Assembly (NCBI GenBank): GCA_003342815.1
Contig: PTEX01000535.1
Location: 55,667 to 119,666 of the forward strand
DNA length: 64,000 nt
Reading direction: 5' to 3'
DNA from: Eudromia elegans
Lineage: Eukaryota > Chordata > Aves > Tinamiformes > Tinamidae
Below are positions 12,587-27,689 of the stretch, in pieces. The notes under the pieces are model-generated. The model worked only from the letters and a program-made list of their open reading frames with translations, made no database searches and was not told the DNA's origin. Every line of letters begins with the position of its first letter. Positions within the stretch are counted from its first letter, which is position 1. The position numbers were made by a program, and so were the translations under genes.

Positions 12587-15500
12587 AAAAACACATTTTC
12601 TGATTAGAGTTTCCCCTGTTGCAACTGAACTTACAAACTGGTCCTACTGGGAGACACCTGAGATGAAGATATCTTCTTTCTACAGCTTCCATAGCTACCT
12701 CACCATGTCTGATACACAGCCCAGCACTGATGCCAGCGGCAAGAACCTCTGAGCAGCTTCAAGGCACCCTTGTGAAGGAGCCTTTTGCTTTTCTTCTCTC
12801 ACGAGAGCCATTACCTATTTGCAAGAATCCTGCTGCTGTGTTCATGAATGGCCTTGTGATGAGGAACAAAGCTGTTGAGAAGACACTCTGCAATAGCTCA
12901 AGAGGTTCAGAGTAGAGACATTTGGGGTGCTAGAACCCTTTCCACAGGAAAGGGCATCCGTGACAGCTTCCAGATAAAGACTGGGCTGGAAACACTGACC
13001 TTATTTTCAAAGGAACTGAAGCTTCCTTATTTTAATAAGAGTGAAGATTAACTGAATTCTCCACAGGAAATAATGGAAGACAAAACAAAGTCTTGCCTGA
13101 AAAGGCTTGTAACCTGCCTTTCTTCCATTAGGTACATTACAAACTACTTGTTTTCAGAGACTTTTTGGAGGGAGTGGTCCTCAAATCTGCAGTAAAGTTC
13201 ACGTCTTTTTAGACAACGAATTTAAATGCATTAAATGCATTAATTAAATCCACAAGCCGCATGTTGACTTTTCTTCAGCTGACTTATTCTTTATTCATAT
13301 GTGCATGTGTGCACAACACCAGCTAACCCTGTGATCTCAGCATAATAAACCCACTGAAGACACACGCTTCTCTAAATGCAACTACAGTCTTGTGTTAAAT
13401 CTTTTAAACATCTTTTCATTTAGCAGAAAACTTTAACTCACACTCCATCTAGTTTTCAGTAGCACTCTGTAGGCTTTTTCATATCACAAGATGCCTCCCA
13501 AAAGAAATACTTTTGGCTGAGACCAAGATTTTCATACTATAAAGTTGTGTTTCATCCAGCATTTCATCAGTTGTTTGTAACAATCTCACTTGTGCATTTT
13601 TGTTTGCCAAGGAAAAATATCAATAGGTGTCTCAGATGGCAAAACCCAAACAGAACCCAAGAAAAAAACCAAAACAAAACAACAGCAATTTCCCTAATTA
13701 AAAAGGAAACATTACAAGGAAACTCTTGATACCTGGGACTGAAGAGACTGATTTAAATTTATCCTGAATTTTTAACAAAACGCAGCACGTGAGCTTCTAG
13801 TAATGGCAAACACAATGCCAACGTAAGGCTGAATACAAATGACAAGAGGGTAGGTCACAAAGAGCTGAGAATCCTTTTATACTAATCAAATGCCAAATCC
13901 CTCTGATCTCCATTTAAATGGTGATTTTGACTAAGAGGTTACATGCATACAGCTCCCTTGCTTATTGTTCAGCTATTAAATTCCTCCCATACAGCTTGCT
14001 AGATGCATCCCAAAAGTCCTAGAGGAATTCATTTGAAAATAAAACACGAGAACGTGCAAAGTCAAGGGTGTTTTCCTGACAGCAAGATCTCAAAACGCAT
14101 CAGATGGCTCCGCAGTTAAAATGGGGAGTACAGAGGCAGACTTTGGTTGATACCCAAAGAGCATAGCTGGCAAAAAGCATAATGTGCTTGCCCTTGCTCT
14201 TTAACAGCGCTTTGGAAGGCGCCGCTAAGAAGGTGGGAAGCAACAGCTAGCTCGCTGCTTACTCACAGCATTGCATTTTTGTTTTCTCACTTCTTCACAT
14301 CACTTTTCCACTGGTACTCAGCAAGAGAAGAGGGTATCAGCTGCATACCATAGATAAGGACAGCCTTACACTCTTCCTCCTTTCAACAAAATAGACATAT
14401 CCCTTGACAGAGGGATGGAAAGGCCCTGGGCACTAGCCATAGCCTCTCAGACACCAGCCAGCCATTAGTGGTTTACCTCACTCTGGCAACCCAAAACTGC
14501 CCAGCTACCACTATCTACTCATCCAGCATCATTTTGTCATCTGCAGTCCTGAATCCAAAGTAAAGTTACAGAATGAAACACTACTTTTGTCCTCATATGG
14601 CCCAGCTAATGAGAGCACACAAATCAGATGATGCAACGATGTCAACCACCAGCCCTCCATGGGGGCCACAGAAATCACGCAGGGTCTGGACAGAGTTTTA
14701 GGGAACTCAGAGTGCAAGGAGGTTTCACAAGAGAAAAACAGAGCTCAGCCCATTTATAGATATGGGACAACACTGACAATTATAGAAATGGTACTACCAG
14801 TAACTTCTTGTCCTTGTCTTTATTTTCCACACTACAGCCGACAACACCTTCAGGACAGAATTGAATCACAGAGTTGACTGAATAAAAGCCGCAAGCCAAG
14901 TCAAAAAGGCACTGGCAGGCTGAAATCTCGCCTTAAAAAAGGGATGTTGTAAACATTTCTAAAATTAAAAGAAGCTGAAGATGCATTGTAACAGACAGGT
15001 AGTCAAATGCAGGGTGGCAGGTCACCCCCCGAGGACGGGAAACAGACAGCCTGGCTGGCTTTTCTTCGTAGCATCCCCAGGATATATGACTATCTCAGCA
15101 GAGAATAGAAGAAGGTACGATACTTGTCTCCATCGCTGCAGCCCAATTTAATTAGCAGTCTGCTAAAGAGCTAAGTTTTTTAATTAAGAGTGATGCAAGG
15201 AGGCCAACAGCACAACAGAAAAGGATTCTAAGCGTTTTCCAGAACAGGCTGACTAATCCACTTTGGGGACCATTTTAATGAGCATTTCCAATGAACCTTT
15301 TTGGCTCCCATTCAATTTCCAAAAATATGGGAAGCTGCAAGGCAAATACTTGGTATTAGCTTGTGCCTGCTGACCAGCAGGCTCCTCCGCTTTGTTTGCC
15401 AACCTGCTATCAGACTAAGCATTTTATTTGCACAAAATGTCCATGCCAATTACCGATGAACTAGTAAATTGTTCCCTCTGGGCATCTCAGATATCTAGGG

Positions 15501-18500
15501 GAAACGAATCTGGTTCACAAATGATTCAGTGTTGAGAATTCATCTGCCTACTAATCATTGCATTGATATCAACTTACAGGAGATATCATTTCGGTACTAG
15601 CCTATTCTTGCCAAAATTAATTGACATTGGGCTGGATCCATAATTCATAAAGCAAAGATATGCCAATATTGAAGCAGTAAACCAAGGTCTAACTCATATG
15701 GTCTTCATGACTCAGGAAGAAATGTAAATTTATCTGCCCAGTGCAAGAATACATCTAGTTTCTCTTCTCAGGTGCAGAATTTCAGAGGGAAATATCTTCT
15801 GTGACTTGTTAGAAGCCCAAAGCCTGAATCTAGCACAACTTGGCACAGAGGACGTCTCCGCATTAGGATTGTCTCTGATGACTCCCTGCTAACACCTCAT
15901 GTGGGTGGGTCAGATGGCAATTTTGGAAGAGTTGATTTCTCTGAAGCACGGCAGAGATGACAGTGCTAGCAACATCACAATGGGCCACCTCCATCAGCAC
16001 CCCTTTTCTAACATGGCTGCAAAAAATGGAAGCTGTTCTTTTCTACAAAAAGAAAATAAAAAAGGCCAGCTTTATTCAGAAGTCTCCTAAGCAGTTTTCC
16101 TGAGACCTCCCTTTTCTGCACTACTAATTAGCATGCTCAGCCTAAAGGTTTGTCCCAATGGGAAGCTCATACCCTGCAAATGCCTTCAGTGTCTGACAGG
16201 CAAACCAGGGATGTGCAGTGAGCTTCTGCAACCACATTATTAGTAATGTGTGCAGGAAAAATCCTTGATATACAGCTTAGTCTGACTGCTAGGGATGAAG
16301 AGGAGAGATGCACATACACACTTGCCAAGAGCAGCACTAAACCCACCTGCGCAGAATCTAGCCTCCAAATGTTTTTCCTAGTGTTTCTGACAACTGAGAG
16401 CAAAGGCACTTAGACTGCTAGAACAGTCATGAGAGATGGGTAACAGATCTGAGCTGGGTTTGCAAAATAGATGCTCTGGAAAACTTTTGCATTACTTCAA
16501 TAGTTACTAAAGAAAAGTACTAGAAGCTCTCAAATCTGTACAGGCCTGTAAGTCATTCTCAGCAATTTCTCTTCCAAGAGAAGCCAGAATGATTCAAGTT
16601 CCCGTGTTTTTAAGAATTCTGTTACAGTTGAAGCTCAGCACTGGTTTGAACAGCCCGTGAGACCCAAGCTGAAATCTCTCTCTGCTTTTTGAGACCACTC
16701 TCACTCCATTTTATTTATCATTGACAACTCACTGCATGCATTGGGCTATGGGTAGGACGGAGGATTTGCAGGGAAGAACATTGCTCTTGCTCTACCAGAG
16801 GCTATGATACAACAGCCAACACTTGATAAAGTGGGATATCCGTGAAACTGGCTTAAACTATTCCAGCTTAAGAAAAACCCCAATAAATAAGAGCCTAATG
16901 CAATTTGACTTGATCTGCAGTGTCAGGAGCATATATTACTTCTGATTAAGGACAGTAAGAGTGCTCACAGGCAAGGGAAAAGAGCTATCAAAACACACAT
17001 CATCTAAAGAGACTTTTGGCAAATCAATGCCAATGATGCTACTTGATCAAAAACAAAATAAAAAACCTTCAATTACTAAGATAGAAAAAATAAGAAAAAC
17101 ACACAAAGATTCTAAAAATTATGGAGGCTTTTTAACCAAGAAGTAAGTTTATATTAAGGAAATAAACCCCATAAACTACCTTACCACTGAATTTAATTGC
17201 CCAGTCAATCTTGTCTTTTTGCTCCAAAGGAGGACACAAGCATCCCATAAGGATGTGATGCATCTTTCTAGACTGTGCTCTGCAAAACAGAGCTGTCATC
17301 TCTGCATTTTATAGCACTTGGCAGTAAACTCACATTCTTTGCACATCACAGACTTCCCCTAAGGCCACCAAGAATCTGGGATGTGGACAGCATAGACTTA
17401 GGTCCTCCAATTATAAAGCCAGATGTACTCATGCTTTCTGTGCATGACATACAGCTCCCACAATAGTTATGTATACTAAACATGTATCACATATGATAGT
17501 TTTGCATACCTAAAGTATCAGGGGACCCTTACTGTTTAAATAAGATTTTTCACCCGTTTTTCCCTGTGAAATCATGACCTACATTCCCTGTATAATTTCC
17601 AAAGAGTAATAAAAACATTTCAGCCACCTTGATATGAGTCTTTTGGAGGTCTAATTACACCCCTTACAGTGTCACCTCATCTGGTAAATCCAAAAGAAAA
17701 CAAGTTAAGCAGCAACATAAATTTACAGTATATTTGATGAGTTTGGGGCAGGGAGAACAGAGGCTGCCTAGGTTTAGGCATGCAGTATTGAACTTGAGAT
17801 GTAAGAATGACAAAAATTCATGGTATTTAACTAATACCAGTGAGTACTTTCCCCTTTTTATTAGTTTCCCAAAAGACACTTCTGTTGAAAAACTCTAGAA
17901 CAATAAGCTGCCATTCTGAATAAAGCTAAAAACCAAATCTGGCTGTTGATTGATAACGTAGGTTGCAAAGTTGAAAAAGAGAAGCCCAAAATGCACATTC
18001 TAAAAAACAGTAACTGAAAAAGTAAACTATAGTTTCAATAAAAATGTTGTTTTCAAAGGCTGCCCCCAGATTTCATAGCACCATTGAATAACATGTGAGG
18101 TAATAACATATAAGTGAAGACTGATCAAATATGTATTTTTCATCAAGATAGAAGAAAAAAGTACCAGAGGCACAAAGCACCATAATTAAGCATTTGCAGT
18201 ATTCTCAGTAAATAAGATATGGTGGTAAATACTTTTTTTTCCCCATTCTTGCTGTTTGTTTTACATGCACACACAACCACAGTGGAAAGGGGAACACTAA
18301 AGGGACCCATCATCTCCCTCTTCCTTCTCATCTTCCAAAGAGACTAAGTATGACTCTTGGAGGCTTCAGGAACTGGAATGAGCAACTGGCTTGCCATGGT
18401 TGGTTGTTTTCTTTTACAGCTATTTAAAAATAAATATAGAAGAGAAATCATTTTGCGGCTGCACTGAGAAAGGACAAATAAGGACCTGTTGAAAATTGCT

Positions 18501-18910
18501 CTAGACCCTGTGTCTCCTAGTTCTCCATCAGAAATAGTACTCTAGCTGGGAAATAACAGTACCAGAAAACTGAGACTATTCTGTCAGTAGGGTATTGCCA
18601 ACACCGCTTCCCTTCTACACATATTAGGTGAGAAATGTGGGAAGTGCTACTGGTAGTTTCAGAGCACTCACAGGTATAGCTCATCTCTTCTCCCCGCTCT
18701 AGTAACCCTGAAGTGAGTAGAAAATCCACCCTCTTACTCTCAAGTTCCCTGAGAGACTTTTTCCCGGCACTAGTCCAGAAATAGCAAATAGTTTCTAGGT
18801 GGTCAGAGAATGAACGGGGCATGTGAAGACAACTGTGGGAATTTAAGACAGAGCTTGTCTCTAGCTATTAGACAGTGAAAGAAGCTGAGAAGCCAAAAAG
18901 AGGTCAGTCT

Positions 18911-18942
18911 AAAAAGGAAAAAAAAAGAAAAAAAAAAAAAAG
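18911..18942 (+). repeat. A-rich low-complexity tract
   Basis: Runs of A interrupted by single G residues, ending in about 15 A. No associated retroposon body is recognised. Confidence 0.8.
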
Positions 18943-19181
18943 ATGTATTCCTCACTCTATTGTGCAAACTGAATTTATTCATGTAGAAAAGTCTCTGGGA
19001 AGAAAAAAAAAATGAGGCAAGCAGAGCTGCTGCTATAGCCTACACCCAGCTCCTCTGGGTACAAACTCTGAATACTGGGAATTTCATTCTGCTTCACAAT
19101 AAGTCCCCTGAATAGTCTGTGCCACTGACTCATCTGTTCTCCTTCAGCAAACACAAACGTGCATCCTAGGAAGAATTTCAT

Positions 19182-19211
19182 TCTCTCTCTCTCTCTTTTT
19201 TTTTTTTTTTT
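19182..19211 (+). repeat. (CT)n-(T)n tract
   Basis: Seven CT repeats run straight into about 16 T, then AT-rich sequence (taaataat). A tract of the same layout lies 1.9 kb away at 21078-21105. On the minus strand each reads as a poly(A) followed by (GA)n. Confidence 0.85.
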
Positions 19212-21077
19212 AAATAATAGCCATGTCTTCCTCTTTGATCTTTTTTCCCCTCTTTCAGAAATCAAAACCTCGTTACCTGAAAATGAAAGAGGATGTACCT
19301 GGACAAAAAGCAAGAAAGATGAGACATGAGCAAAACAAAGCTAACAAGCTTCTCTCCAGCTCCGGGCACAGACAAAGAACACTAAATGTCAACATGTAAA
19401 GGGAATTCATTCATGTTCCCCCTGTGATCACTTCATTTCAGGGTCAGCAAGGGCATGTCCCCAAATTGTACCTTTTCCTCTAGTGGGAAGCAACCACATG
19501 AGAAGCATGAGTAGACCAGCAGCAAGCTCTTTAGATTTAGTTTTCATCTGCTCTTTATAGGGCAAGTAGAGCAAAGGCTAAGGCCCTCAGAGCTACTCAA
19601 AGAAACTCACAGTGCTTCTGTCCTGCTTGGGAATGAACCTCTTGAGAGGAGTTGATAAAGTCGGGCATTGACAGCAGAAATATCTATTTGTAGCTGTGAT
19701 GATACGGACACTTACTGCTGAGGATATGGTCAAAATAGTGAGCATGCTTTGCATAGTGTGGCTGAACAAAGTTGTCAGATCAACCTGAGAAGTGACCCAA
19801 CAGAGTTCACCCATAAACACGCACAGACCTAATTCTCTGTCCTTACAACACAGCTGCTTTTCCTAAGGAAGGATTGCACCTTTACAACTAGGTAATTTCA
19901 ATTAAAATATATTATCTCAAGGCCTTAAGAGTGACTGAATGATTTCAAAGTAGGAAATCACTCCTACTGAATGGCCAGATGCACATGTTTGATGAGATCT
20001 ATATAATTTAATTAAGCAGTAATAGTTTCTTTCCTTGTTAGTTTACTAAAACTAGCACACCCATGGGAAAGTTGCTGATCCCTGCTTTTTAAAGACTGAG
20101 AAAACCACCATCCAAGTCCTTATTAGGGTGCCAGAATCTATCTTTTTAACCAAAACTTTGCTAAGAAGCCAGTACTGAAATTCCCTCAGTCTTCATTTTA
20201 CTCAGGTCTCTGTAAGTTCTGACCACTGGACATGTTATACTGTCCTGACAGATATCTTCTTCAATTGCAAAATCCAATCAACTAAGACAGTATACTAATG
20301 CCAAATCAATGATAGCAGTTCCTTCTCCTCAAGCCAGCTGCTGCAGTCAGGATAACAAACTAATGACAGGCCAGTGACCCAAGTTAGAGAGTGTCCTCTG
20401 TCCTGAAACAGGGGTGCTGCTGTGAATCCAAGGCATAAAAGACTAACATGTCAAATGATGAAAAACTTCACTGTTTGTCTTTAATTGAAGAACATTTCAA
20501 CTTGAAACTCAGGATTCAACTTATTTTGATGTGTTCAGCACAAGCTGGATCTAATCACTCATCTCACAACTCCCAGGAAAGCCAATGTGAGCAGAAGGAT
20601 TTCTGTGCAATTCAAGCAATCCTACCAAATAACCAAAAGCAAAAACTTTTGAGAAGTTTACACAGCTTGTCCAGTTTCTAAATTTAAGATGACTCCCTTT
20701 GCAATGCACAAACCAGGTCTTGAATTTCTCATGTTCTTGTGCCCTTATTCCTCACAGGTCACAGTATAAATAACAGCATGTAACAAAACGCTATTTTGTG
20801 CTTTCATAGCCAACAGTTTCTTCCAAGGAGCGGGGAAGACAGAAATGGAATGTGTCACCTTAGGCTATATTTTTTTTTTTTTCCATATAGTAGTAAACAT
20901 TTCTTCAAAATAAGACCCTTGGATTTATAATAGACCTCCTAAAGTATATGAACAATATTTAGTGTGTATTATTTCCTTGAAAAAGTTAACTTAAAATTAA
21001 GGCTTTTAGGTGACTTTACTTCATTAAAGTTATTTCCTCCCAAATACTTTGCATAAAAATCTCTCAGGTTTCTCTTG

Positions 21078-21105
21078 CTCTCTCTCTTTTTTTTTTTTTT
21101 TTTTT
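21078..21105 (+). repeat. (CT)n-(T)n tract, second copy
   Basis: About five CT repeats followed by 19 T and then aataaatgag. Same composite layout as 19182-19211. Shared ancestry beyond the simple tract was not established. Confidence 0.85.
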
Positions 21106-24100
21106 AATAAATGAGCAAATTAGCTTCTCAGAGGCCAAAATATTCCTCTTTTCTTCAGCTCTACAGCTCCCTTTGCATAACATCTGGACAGGGGACCTGA
21201 ATAGTTTCCTTCTATAACTAAGACTGCAGTGATACGATTTTTCACTGGGTTTCCTCCCTCAGTAAGTTATGACTGTCCCTTGATCAACCCCATGGATTTT
21301 CCTCTATTGTTAGTATAACCAAATTCCATAGCACTAAGGATGATAATATGGCTAAACTCAGAAACATAAATTAGCCTCAGAAAATGAACAAATGAGCAAA
21401 TATATCTTCATTTCTAAAGATAACATTAATAAAGAAAAAAAGCTGTCAGCCTGCTTAGGAAGTCAACGCTTTCAGCTGTTTTCCCAGTTTTAGTATGAGT
21501 TTAGGAATGAGATAGTCCTTTGCTGTGTTCCAGTTTGAAAGTCAAGCTAAGAACCTAGAGGCATTCTAATATTAATCAATCAGTTAAGAGGCATATCAAT
21601 AAATACTCTTGTTTGCCTGAAGAAAAACAAACAAAATCATTTAGGAGTTCAGGCAGCATCATCAGTGAAAAAAGACAAATATTGCTGTTCTTGGCCAGGC
21701 AAAAATCCCATTTGAAAAGCCTGTTATGCCTATTTAAGAATGACACCGTCCCCTTTACAGGTTGTTTTTCTGCTATCCTTTCTCATCCCTCTCCCAAGCC
21801 TGGGCAGCCCTTCAGACCAAGTAAAATAAGATTACAAACCCAAATATGTTTGTCTCCTCAAACACTTAGTCTGATGAGTACACAGAAATGGCAACGCCTC
21901 TAAACATTCTTAGTCAAAGATTAAACAGCTTTCACTCCAAAGGTGGGTTTCCCTACGCAATTACGCCTGTTCGTGGTAGGCGTCGTGGGAAGGGTGACAC
22001 AGAGACAGTGCTATGTATCCCATCAACCAAGGCCATACGACAACACAGCAAGAGGGACAGCACCGAGACCCAGCTTTTAAAGCTGTGTGCTTTAGATATC
22101 ATTTTAAGAGCAGAGCAAGGCTTAGTGAGTCAGAGCTAACTTCTCAGGCAAATTAAGCTTTTAATTTCCCACGTCACTTTGTATTAAGTAACTGTTTCAG
22201 AAACTCTCCTTCCTTCAGATGGCAGGTTCTCACTGGCATCAGCACACACACTCCCCCTTCTTCCTGGGGCCGACTTCAGCTCACAGCAAGACAAGCAGAA
22301 TAAAGCTCAGTGAAAAGCCTCAAGTCTAACTTTAGGCACACTAAGATTTACTAATGGAAAAGCAAAGGCTAATTGAAGTTGGCTAGCAATAGCATATTGG
22401 AATAGCTTTCAGCATACAACATTTCTATACTGATAAAGGCTTAGTGCTCTCCTGTCCTTGAAAGGAAAGCTCAATTTTGCCTTTTGATACTTCAGGAGTT
22501 ATGCGCATTTGACAGTAGAGGATCAAACGTTGCTTTCTCCGCAGCTGGAAGGCCAGGGCACCATGGGAAAGGAACAGCAATTCACATTCCTGCAAAGTCA
22601 TAGCTTTATCCCAGGGCAATATCTCCATCAGAGGAAGGTGGTTAGGTAGAAGAGAGAAACCCCTAGGCTAATGGAGAATGGAGAAAGTCTATCTCCATGT
22701 CACAGCTTTGGCAGAGCTCACGCAAAACCTAAGGGTCTCTTCGTTCATTCTCTTAACTGATCCACAGCAGGCAGAATGTCAAGCAGAAAAGGCAAGAGAA
22801 TAAAGGCAAGAGATTCAGGGCAGCTTATTTTTGATAATGCTAAGTAGTCACCTTTCTGAAAACATCAAAGATGACGTTGTAACAACAGGAACTCCCAAGA
22901 AACTCAGATTCAGGATTTCTGCGACCGCCTGCTGCATGTTTAACTTCTCAGTGGGAAGTTCCTCATCAGCCACCAAACCTCATTTCCTTCACCAATACCA
23001 GGAAAGCCACAGTTGATATCAATCAGTGACTCAGAGGCCAGGAAAGCAAGGCAACAAGAAGCTGTTCTAGGCATAATTAATTCCATATGCAAGCCCATTT
23101 TTATACTGCTCCTTCTGAGCAGGCTTCCCAGCCCTTAGACCATGACCGCTGGAAGGGTTTTGAGCAACTCTAACAAGATGCCTACCACAACTACAGCCGA
23201 GACACACGCAGCAGACGGGACCCATCGGCTGCCAGAGGACTGTCTGAACTGATCAGAGCTGCAACGTGTAATCCAGCAGTTGGCTGGGCTAAGTAGCCTA
23301 CATGTCAAACACCTCACACTGCTACATAACGGAGCTGGACTGCAAACCAGCCAAGCTGGCATCCTACAATAGGAGTAGGATGTTTTTGCATTCGCTATTT
23401 TCTGCTTCTGCACTGTATCAAGTTTTCCACTGCTGCGTCAGGAGAAATTTCTATCTGCTTCTGCTGAAAGAAACCAGATAAGAGCTAACAGCACTTCCAT
23501 ACTTTTGTTATCTTTTATAAAATGGTAAATTACCTCCATTTTATAACAAGACCAATGCACAGCTCAAGAAAACATGTACTCAAGTTCCAACCATTTCTTC
23601 ATCTATTCCCTCAAGTTACACTTAGCACAAGGGCTTTACCATTGCAAGACTCACACAGAGGAGGAGGAGCTCTTGCAAATGGCAGCTAGTGAGGTAGAGC
23701 AAAAGTTGGCAATGGGCTTGGAAATTGTGGAATATTTGTATAAAAATATAGAAAAATATTTCTTCTTATGCCCCTTGCCTGATTTCCAACATGAAAGCTA
23801 CCCAGGAACCTGCTCTGATCAGACATCATTTCACATTTTTTTAATTCTGTTATTCAACTATAATCACATCCTGTGGACAAAGGCCGTGCAAGACTCATCA
23901 GCTGTGCCACGGGCAGCAACATACACATGCTATCATCATAAAACAGAACTACCTTCCCAGGATGGGGGAGAAATCAAACCTCACTTTACCTAATACCCTC
24001 CGGATTACATGGTGAGAGTGTTGTCACAGCTAGTGAATTGAAAACTGGTCAACTATAGTCTAAGTTCAGAGAATATTCTGCAGTATTTGCCTTTATCAAA

Positions 24101-27100
24101 GATAAAGAGGGAGTTCCAGACTGCAGCCAGCACTACTTTTCTGAACACCAACATTAGAACAGATTCTGTAATTCTAATCCACAACCAGTTTGCGATAGGA
24201 CCCCAAAAACCCAAATGAAGCAGGAGCTTTCGCAGAGAGACCAGATGACAGATCAGTTCTATACTGGAGTATGGAATTTGCAAGAGGAAAATAAACATCT
24301 TAGTTGGATTAAAAAAACCCCACCTATATCCCTTCATGAAAAATGCATACACACACACACAAAAACAGTGATCATGCCAGGAAATAGACTATTTGTAACA
24401 AAATCTCAGGCAAGACAATAAACAGCTTTTGTTTGTTTACATTTTTAAATCAAATATGCTCTTTCCACTCCATTAGGAAGCAAAAAAATAACTTGAAAAC
24501 TCAAATTCAGGAGAATTTTAATTACAGATACCTTATTCTCCTCTAATTATAATGTAATGTTCATGTATGAGACAGCAGAAATTCCCCTTGCTGGAATTTA
24601 ATTAAGGAATCACTCCTGATGTCTGGAAAGGTGAAACCCATGAGAGCACTACAAGGTATCTGGAAGTACAGTTCCATCCCTCTCTTTTTTATGAGGAGGA
24701 TCTGGAGTGCAGGGAAGAACTGTCAGGCAGGAATAAGGACTACCTTGACCTGCACTCGGTGAAAGCTGCAGGGGCCAGGGTGGCAAGGCAAGATTCCTGA
24801 GGCAGACTCTGAAAAGGCCGTCCTTATCTGCAGGTTGACAAGGATTTGTGGAGTTTGGACTTGACGTTGATGGATTTAAGAGAAGAAAAATGAACATCTG
24901 ATTGGAATACTGAAATACACAGTAGGAGAAGTGGCTCCCACCATGCTGGAGATGCATGGGAAGGAGGAGGAGCTCCTCCCACGGAGCCGGGCTAGAGGAA
25001 AGACCCCTGCAGAGCTCAGCTCTCAGATACAGGATGCAACTTCTCTGGCTGCTTCTGAAGTCTCTTATCTTCCGATTCTCCTTCTTGGCATGAAGCTGAG
25101 AAGTTCCTTGTATCAACAGGCTGTGAAAATATCCTGATGTGAAACAAACAGACCCAACATTCCTGTATCTCTTCCCCTCTCACAGCTGACCACCCATCTT
25201 GGAGAAGCACAGGGTGACCTGGCAGCAGCAGAAAGCCCACCAGGCATGAAATATGACCATCAGGATTACTATTATACACTAATTTACTTTCCTTAAATCT
25301 TCAGATATTTCCATCTTAACACATGAGAAGGAGTATTTTGACAGCAGTCTCAGAAGCTTCTGGTTGCAATGCAAATAGGGTAAACAAAGGACAAGAGGGT
25401 CCTTCCTTTCTAACAGCATGCAGGATCTCATCTGAAACTAGAAAGATGCAGTAAAAAGGACTGAGCAGATGTGTAACTAAGCTGCACTGATGCTGATCGA
25501 TAACATAGGTGCTGCAAGGAGGTAGCTGCTGTTAACTGTGGCTTGTCTTGCTCAGTGATGTTCTGCATCAAATTTAAAACACTGAGTATCACTTCTTCCC
25601 CCCCTCCACCCCCGCACTAGTCCATAACATCTAATCCAACAGCTATATGATTTCCAGGTGGAGCTGAAAAGCTGAAGAATTAATATTCTGAATGCACGGA
25701 AAAGGCTTCCTTTCTCATTCATCATCCTTCTGATGCTTCTGCAGAGCACAAAGTTGCTCTGCTGTGTGTGTCAATACAACCATTTCCATGACAACAGCCT
25801 AGAATGTGCCAAATATAGACATTTCTCCACGACAAACAGAAAGGAGAGATTCATGGCTGGAGGGGCCTTTCTGCTGCATTGCATTTGAACTCGGTTCCTT
25901 CAAAATGAGCACAGAAAAACTCTTCCCAGAGTTGACAGTGACTCTTTGAGATCCCAGTGCTCTTAATTGTGCATCCTCACTTCTGCCAGTGGTTACCCAT
26001 CCGCTTCTGCAGGGGAGCAGAGCAGCAGATTCACTTTAACTTCGCCAGGGCATGAACCACCAAAGAAGGAGGGTTTAAACTGAGTTACATTTGAGACTTA
26101 CACACTTGTTGCATCTCACGAGCTCTGCCCTGAATGTAGCAAACTCTAGCAGAAGCAAAGAACAGACAACTGAGGACAAGTGACTTCTTGCACAAGGACT
26201 TGCCATAGTTCTGCATCACAAGCCAAGTGCAGGTGAGACAGCAGAGCTTCCTGTAGAGCACTGAGAAGGGGCACCCGTTGAAGGAACCCAGTTAAGTGCA
26301 GGGCTGGATCTGAGGAACCTCTCACCAGCTGCTGCTGTGGCTTTCATGTTGCAAGACAGAACACGAGTACTTTTCATGCAGCACCAAAGGCACCTACACA
26401 ATAAAGACTGTTCTGACACTGTTAGAGCCCCAATACATGAACTGAGTGGGTTTTTAAAAATGAACTATACAACTTTTTGAACGGGTACATGCAGCTACTG
26501 TTAAACTCTAACAGCCCACTACCAAAGCTGCAATCACGTGGCTCTGAGACCCTGGCACAGAACCAGGCAATTCCAACCTAAAGCAAAGTTCGTGCTCTAA
26601 CTGTGGCCTTTGTAGGGTTCTTGGAGCTATGCATTTGGTCTGTGGCCCAGCTCTGTTTTCCATTTGATTATCTTACAAACAGTGCTTAGCAACCCACACA
26701 AGTTTGCCCCTTGCACTTGGGCTTTGCAAGAAAGCAAAGAAGGGCAGGAAAAAAGCAAATGTGCCTGACTGACATGGGCAGAGCAAGCAGAACTAGCATT
26801 TATGAGAAACCCTTTAGTCCAGCAATCAAATCTACTTCCAAAGGCTCTCCAGAGAACTTCCCAAAATCAAGCGTCCTCAGAGTTTCAAAAAGTCCTATTT
26901 AAATGCTCACTTAAAGCTTTAAAATGTGTATTAGACCGATTGCATATGCCTCCTCTACATGCCAAGGCTGCGTGGCAATGGCCACGCGCGCAGCCAAGGG
27001 ATGCTGCTTTTGCCCTGGTTATCATGGAGCTCAGGAACTTGCTCTGACAAGCACGCTGGCCCCTATCTCAGTTGGTTTTACTAATGAGTGCAGTACTGCA

Positions 27101-27689
27101 GCAAGGAAACAACAAACTGTTGTGTTTGGGAGGTCCCCTCCATGCTATGACTTCTCACTTACTGAGTGCTATAAAGAGAGTGGCTCTGTGGGTTCCAATG
27201 TGCACAGCACCTCATACACAACTCCAGCTGGTTATCCAAGAGCTCATGGCCTCAGCATTCAGCTTTCTGGAAACACTTCAGACAGGTCTTCTAACTAAAA
27301 CTACCTGAACTAACTGTGGAACCAGATCCCCTTCAAACACTTGGTCCGCTTGAGACCACAGATCAGCCACGATGGGGCTTTACTCTCAAGGCAGGGCAGA
27401 CACAGCAGTGCCCAGCTCCTAACCCTCACCAAGTCCCAGCACACTTCAGCAAGTACAGAAGAATGCAATAAAAGCCACAAAAACAAACCACCACCTCCTT
27501 TGCAGGCACTCCCAGAGAAAGCCTCAGCTGTGACACACCACTCATGGCTATCCACAAGGAGAAGGATGATGACCATGGTGGTTAGGACTCAAACCAGCGC
27601 TTTCAAGTCAGCCAGGAGTCAACTGGCAATGAACACAAACAAGAACGCAAGGGAAATTCGAATACACATCAGCAGGCTCTGCAAAGGGT

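Larger units (their letters stand above)
12587..27689. other. Intronic sequence, no gene recognised
   Basis: About 15 kb of AT-rich sequence without a supported exon on either strand. It contains two similar pyrimidine tracts (19182-19211 and 21078-21105) and an A-rich tract at 18911-18942. I looked for the SH3 exon of the ASEF-family gene (AINELISDG and WWWGR signatures on the minus strand) and did not find it. All open frames are short and resemble nothing. Confidence 0.5.

Noticed and set aside
24649..25116. 155-codon minus-strand open frame considered as an ASEF exon
   Set aside because: No SH3, DH or PH signature and no phase-1 acceptor feeding it.
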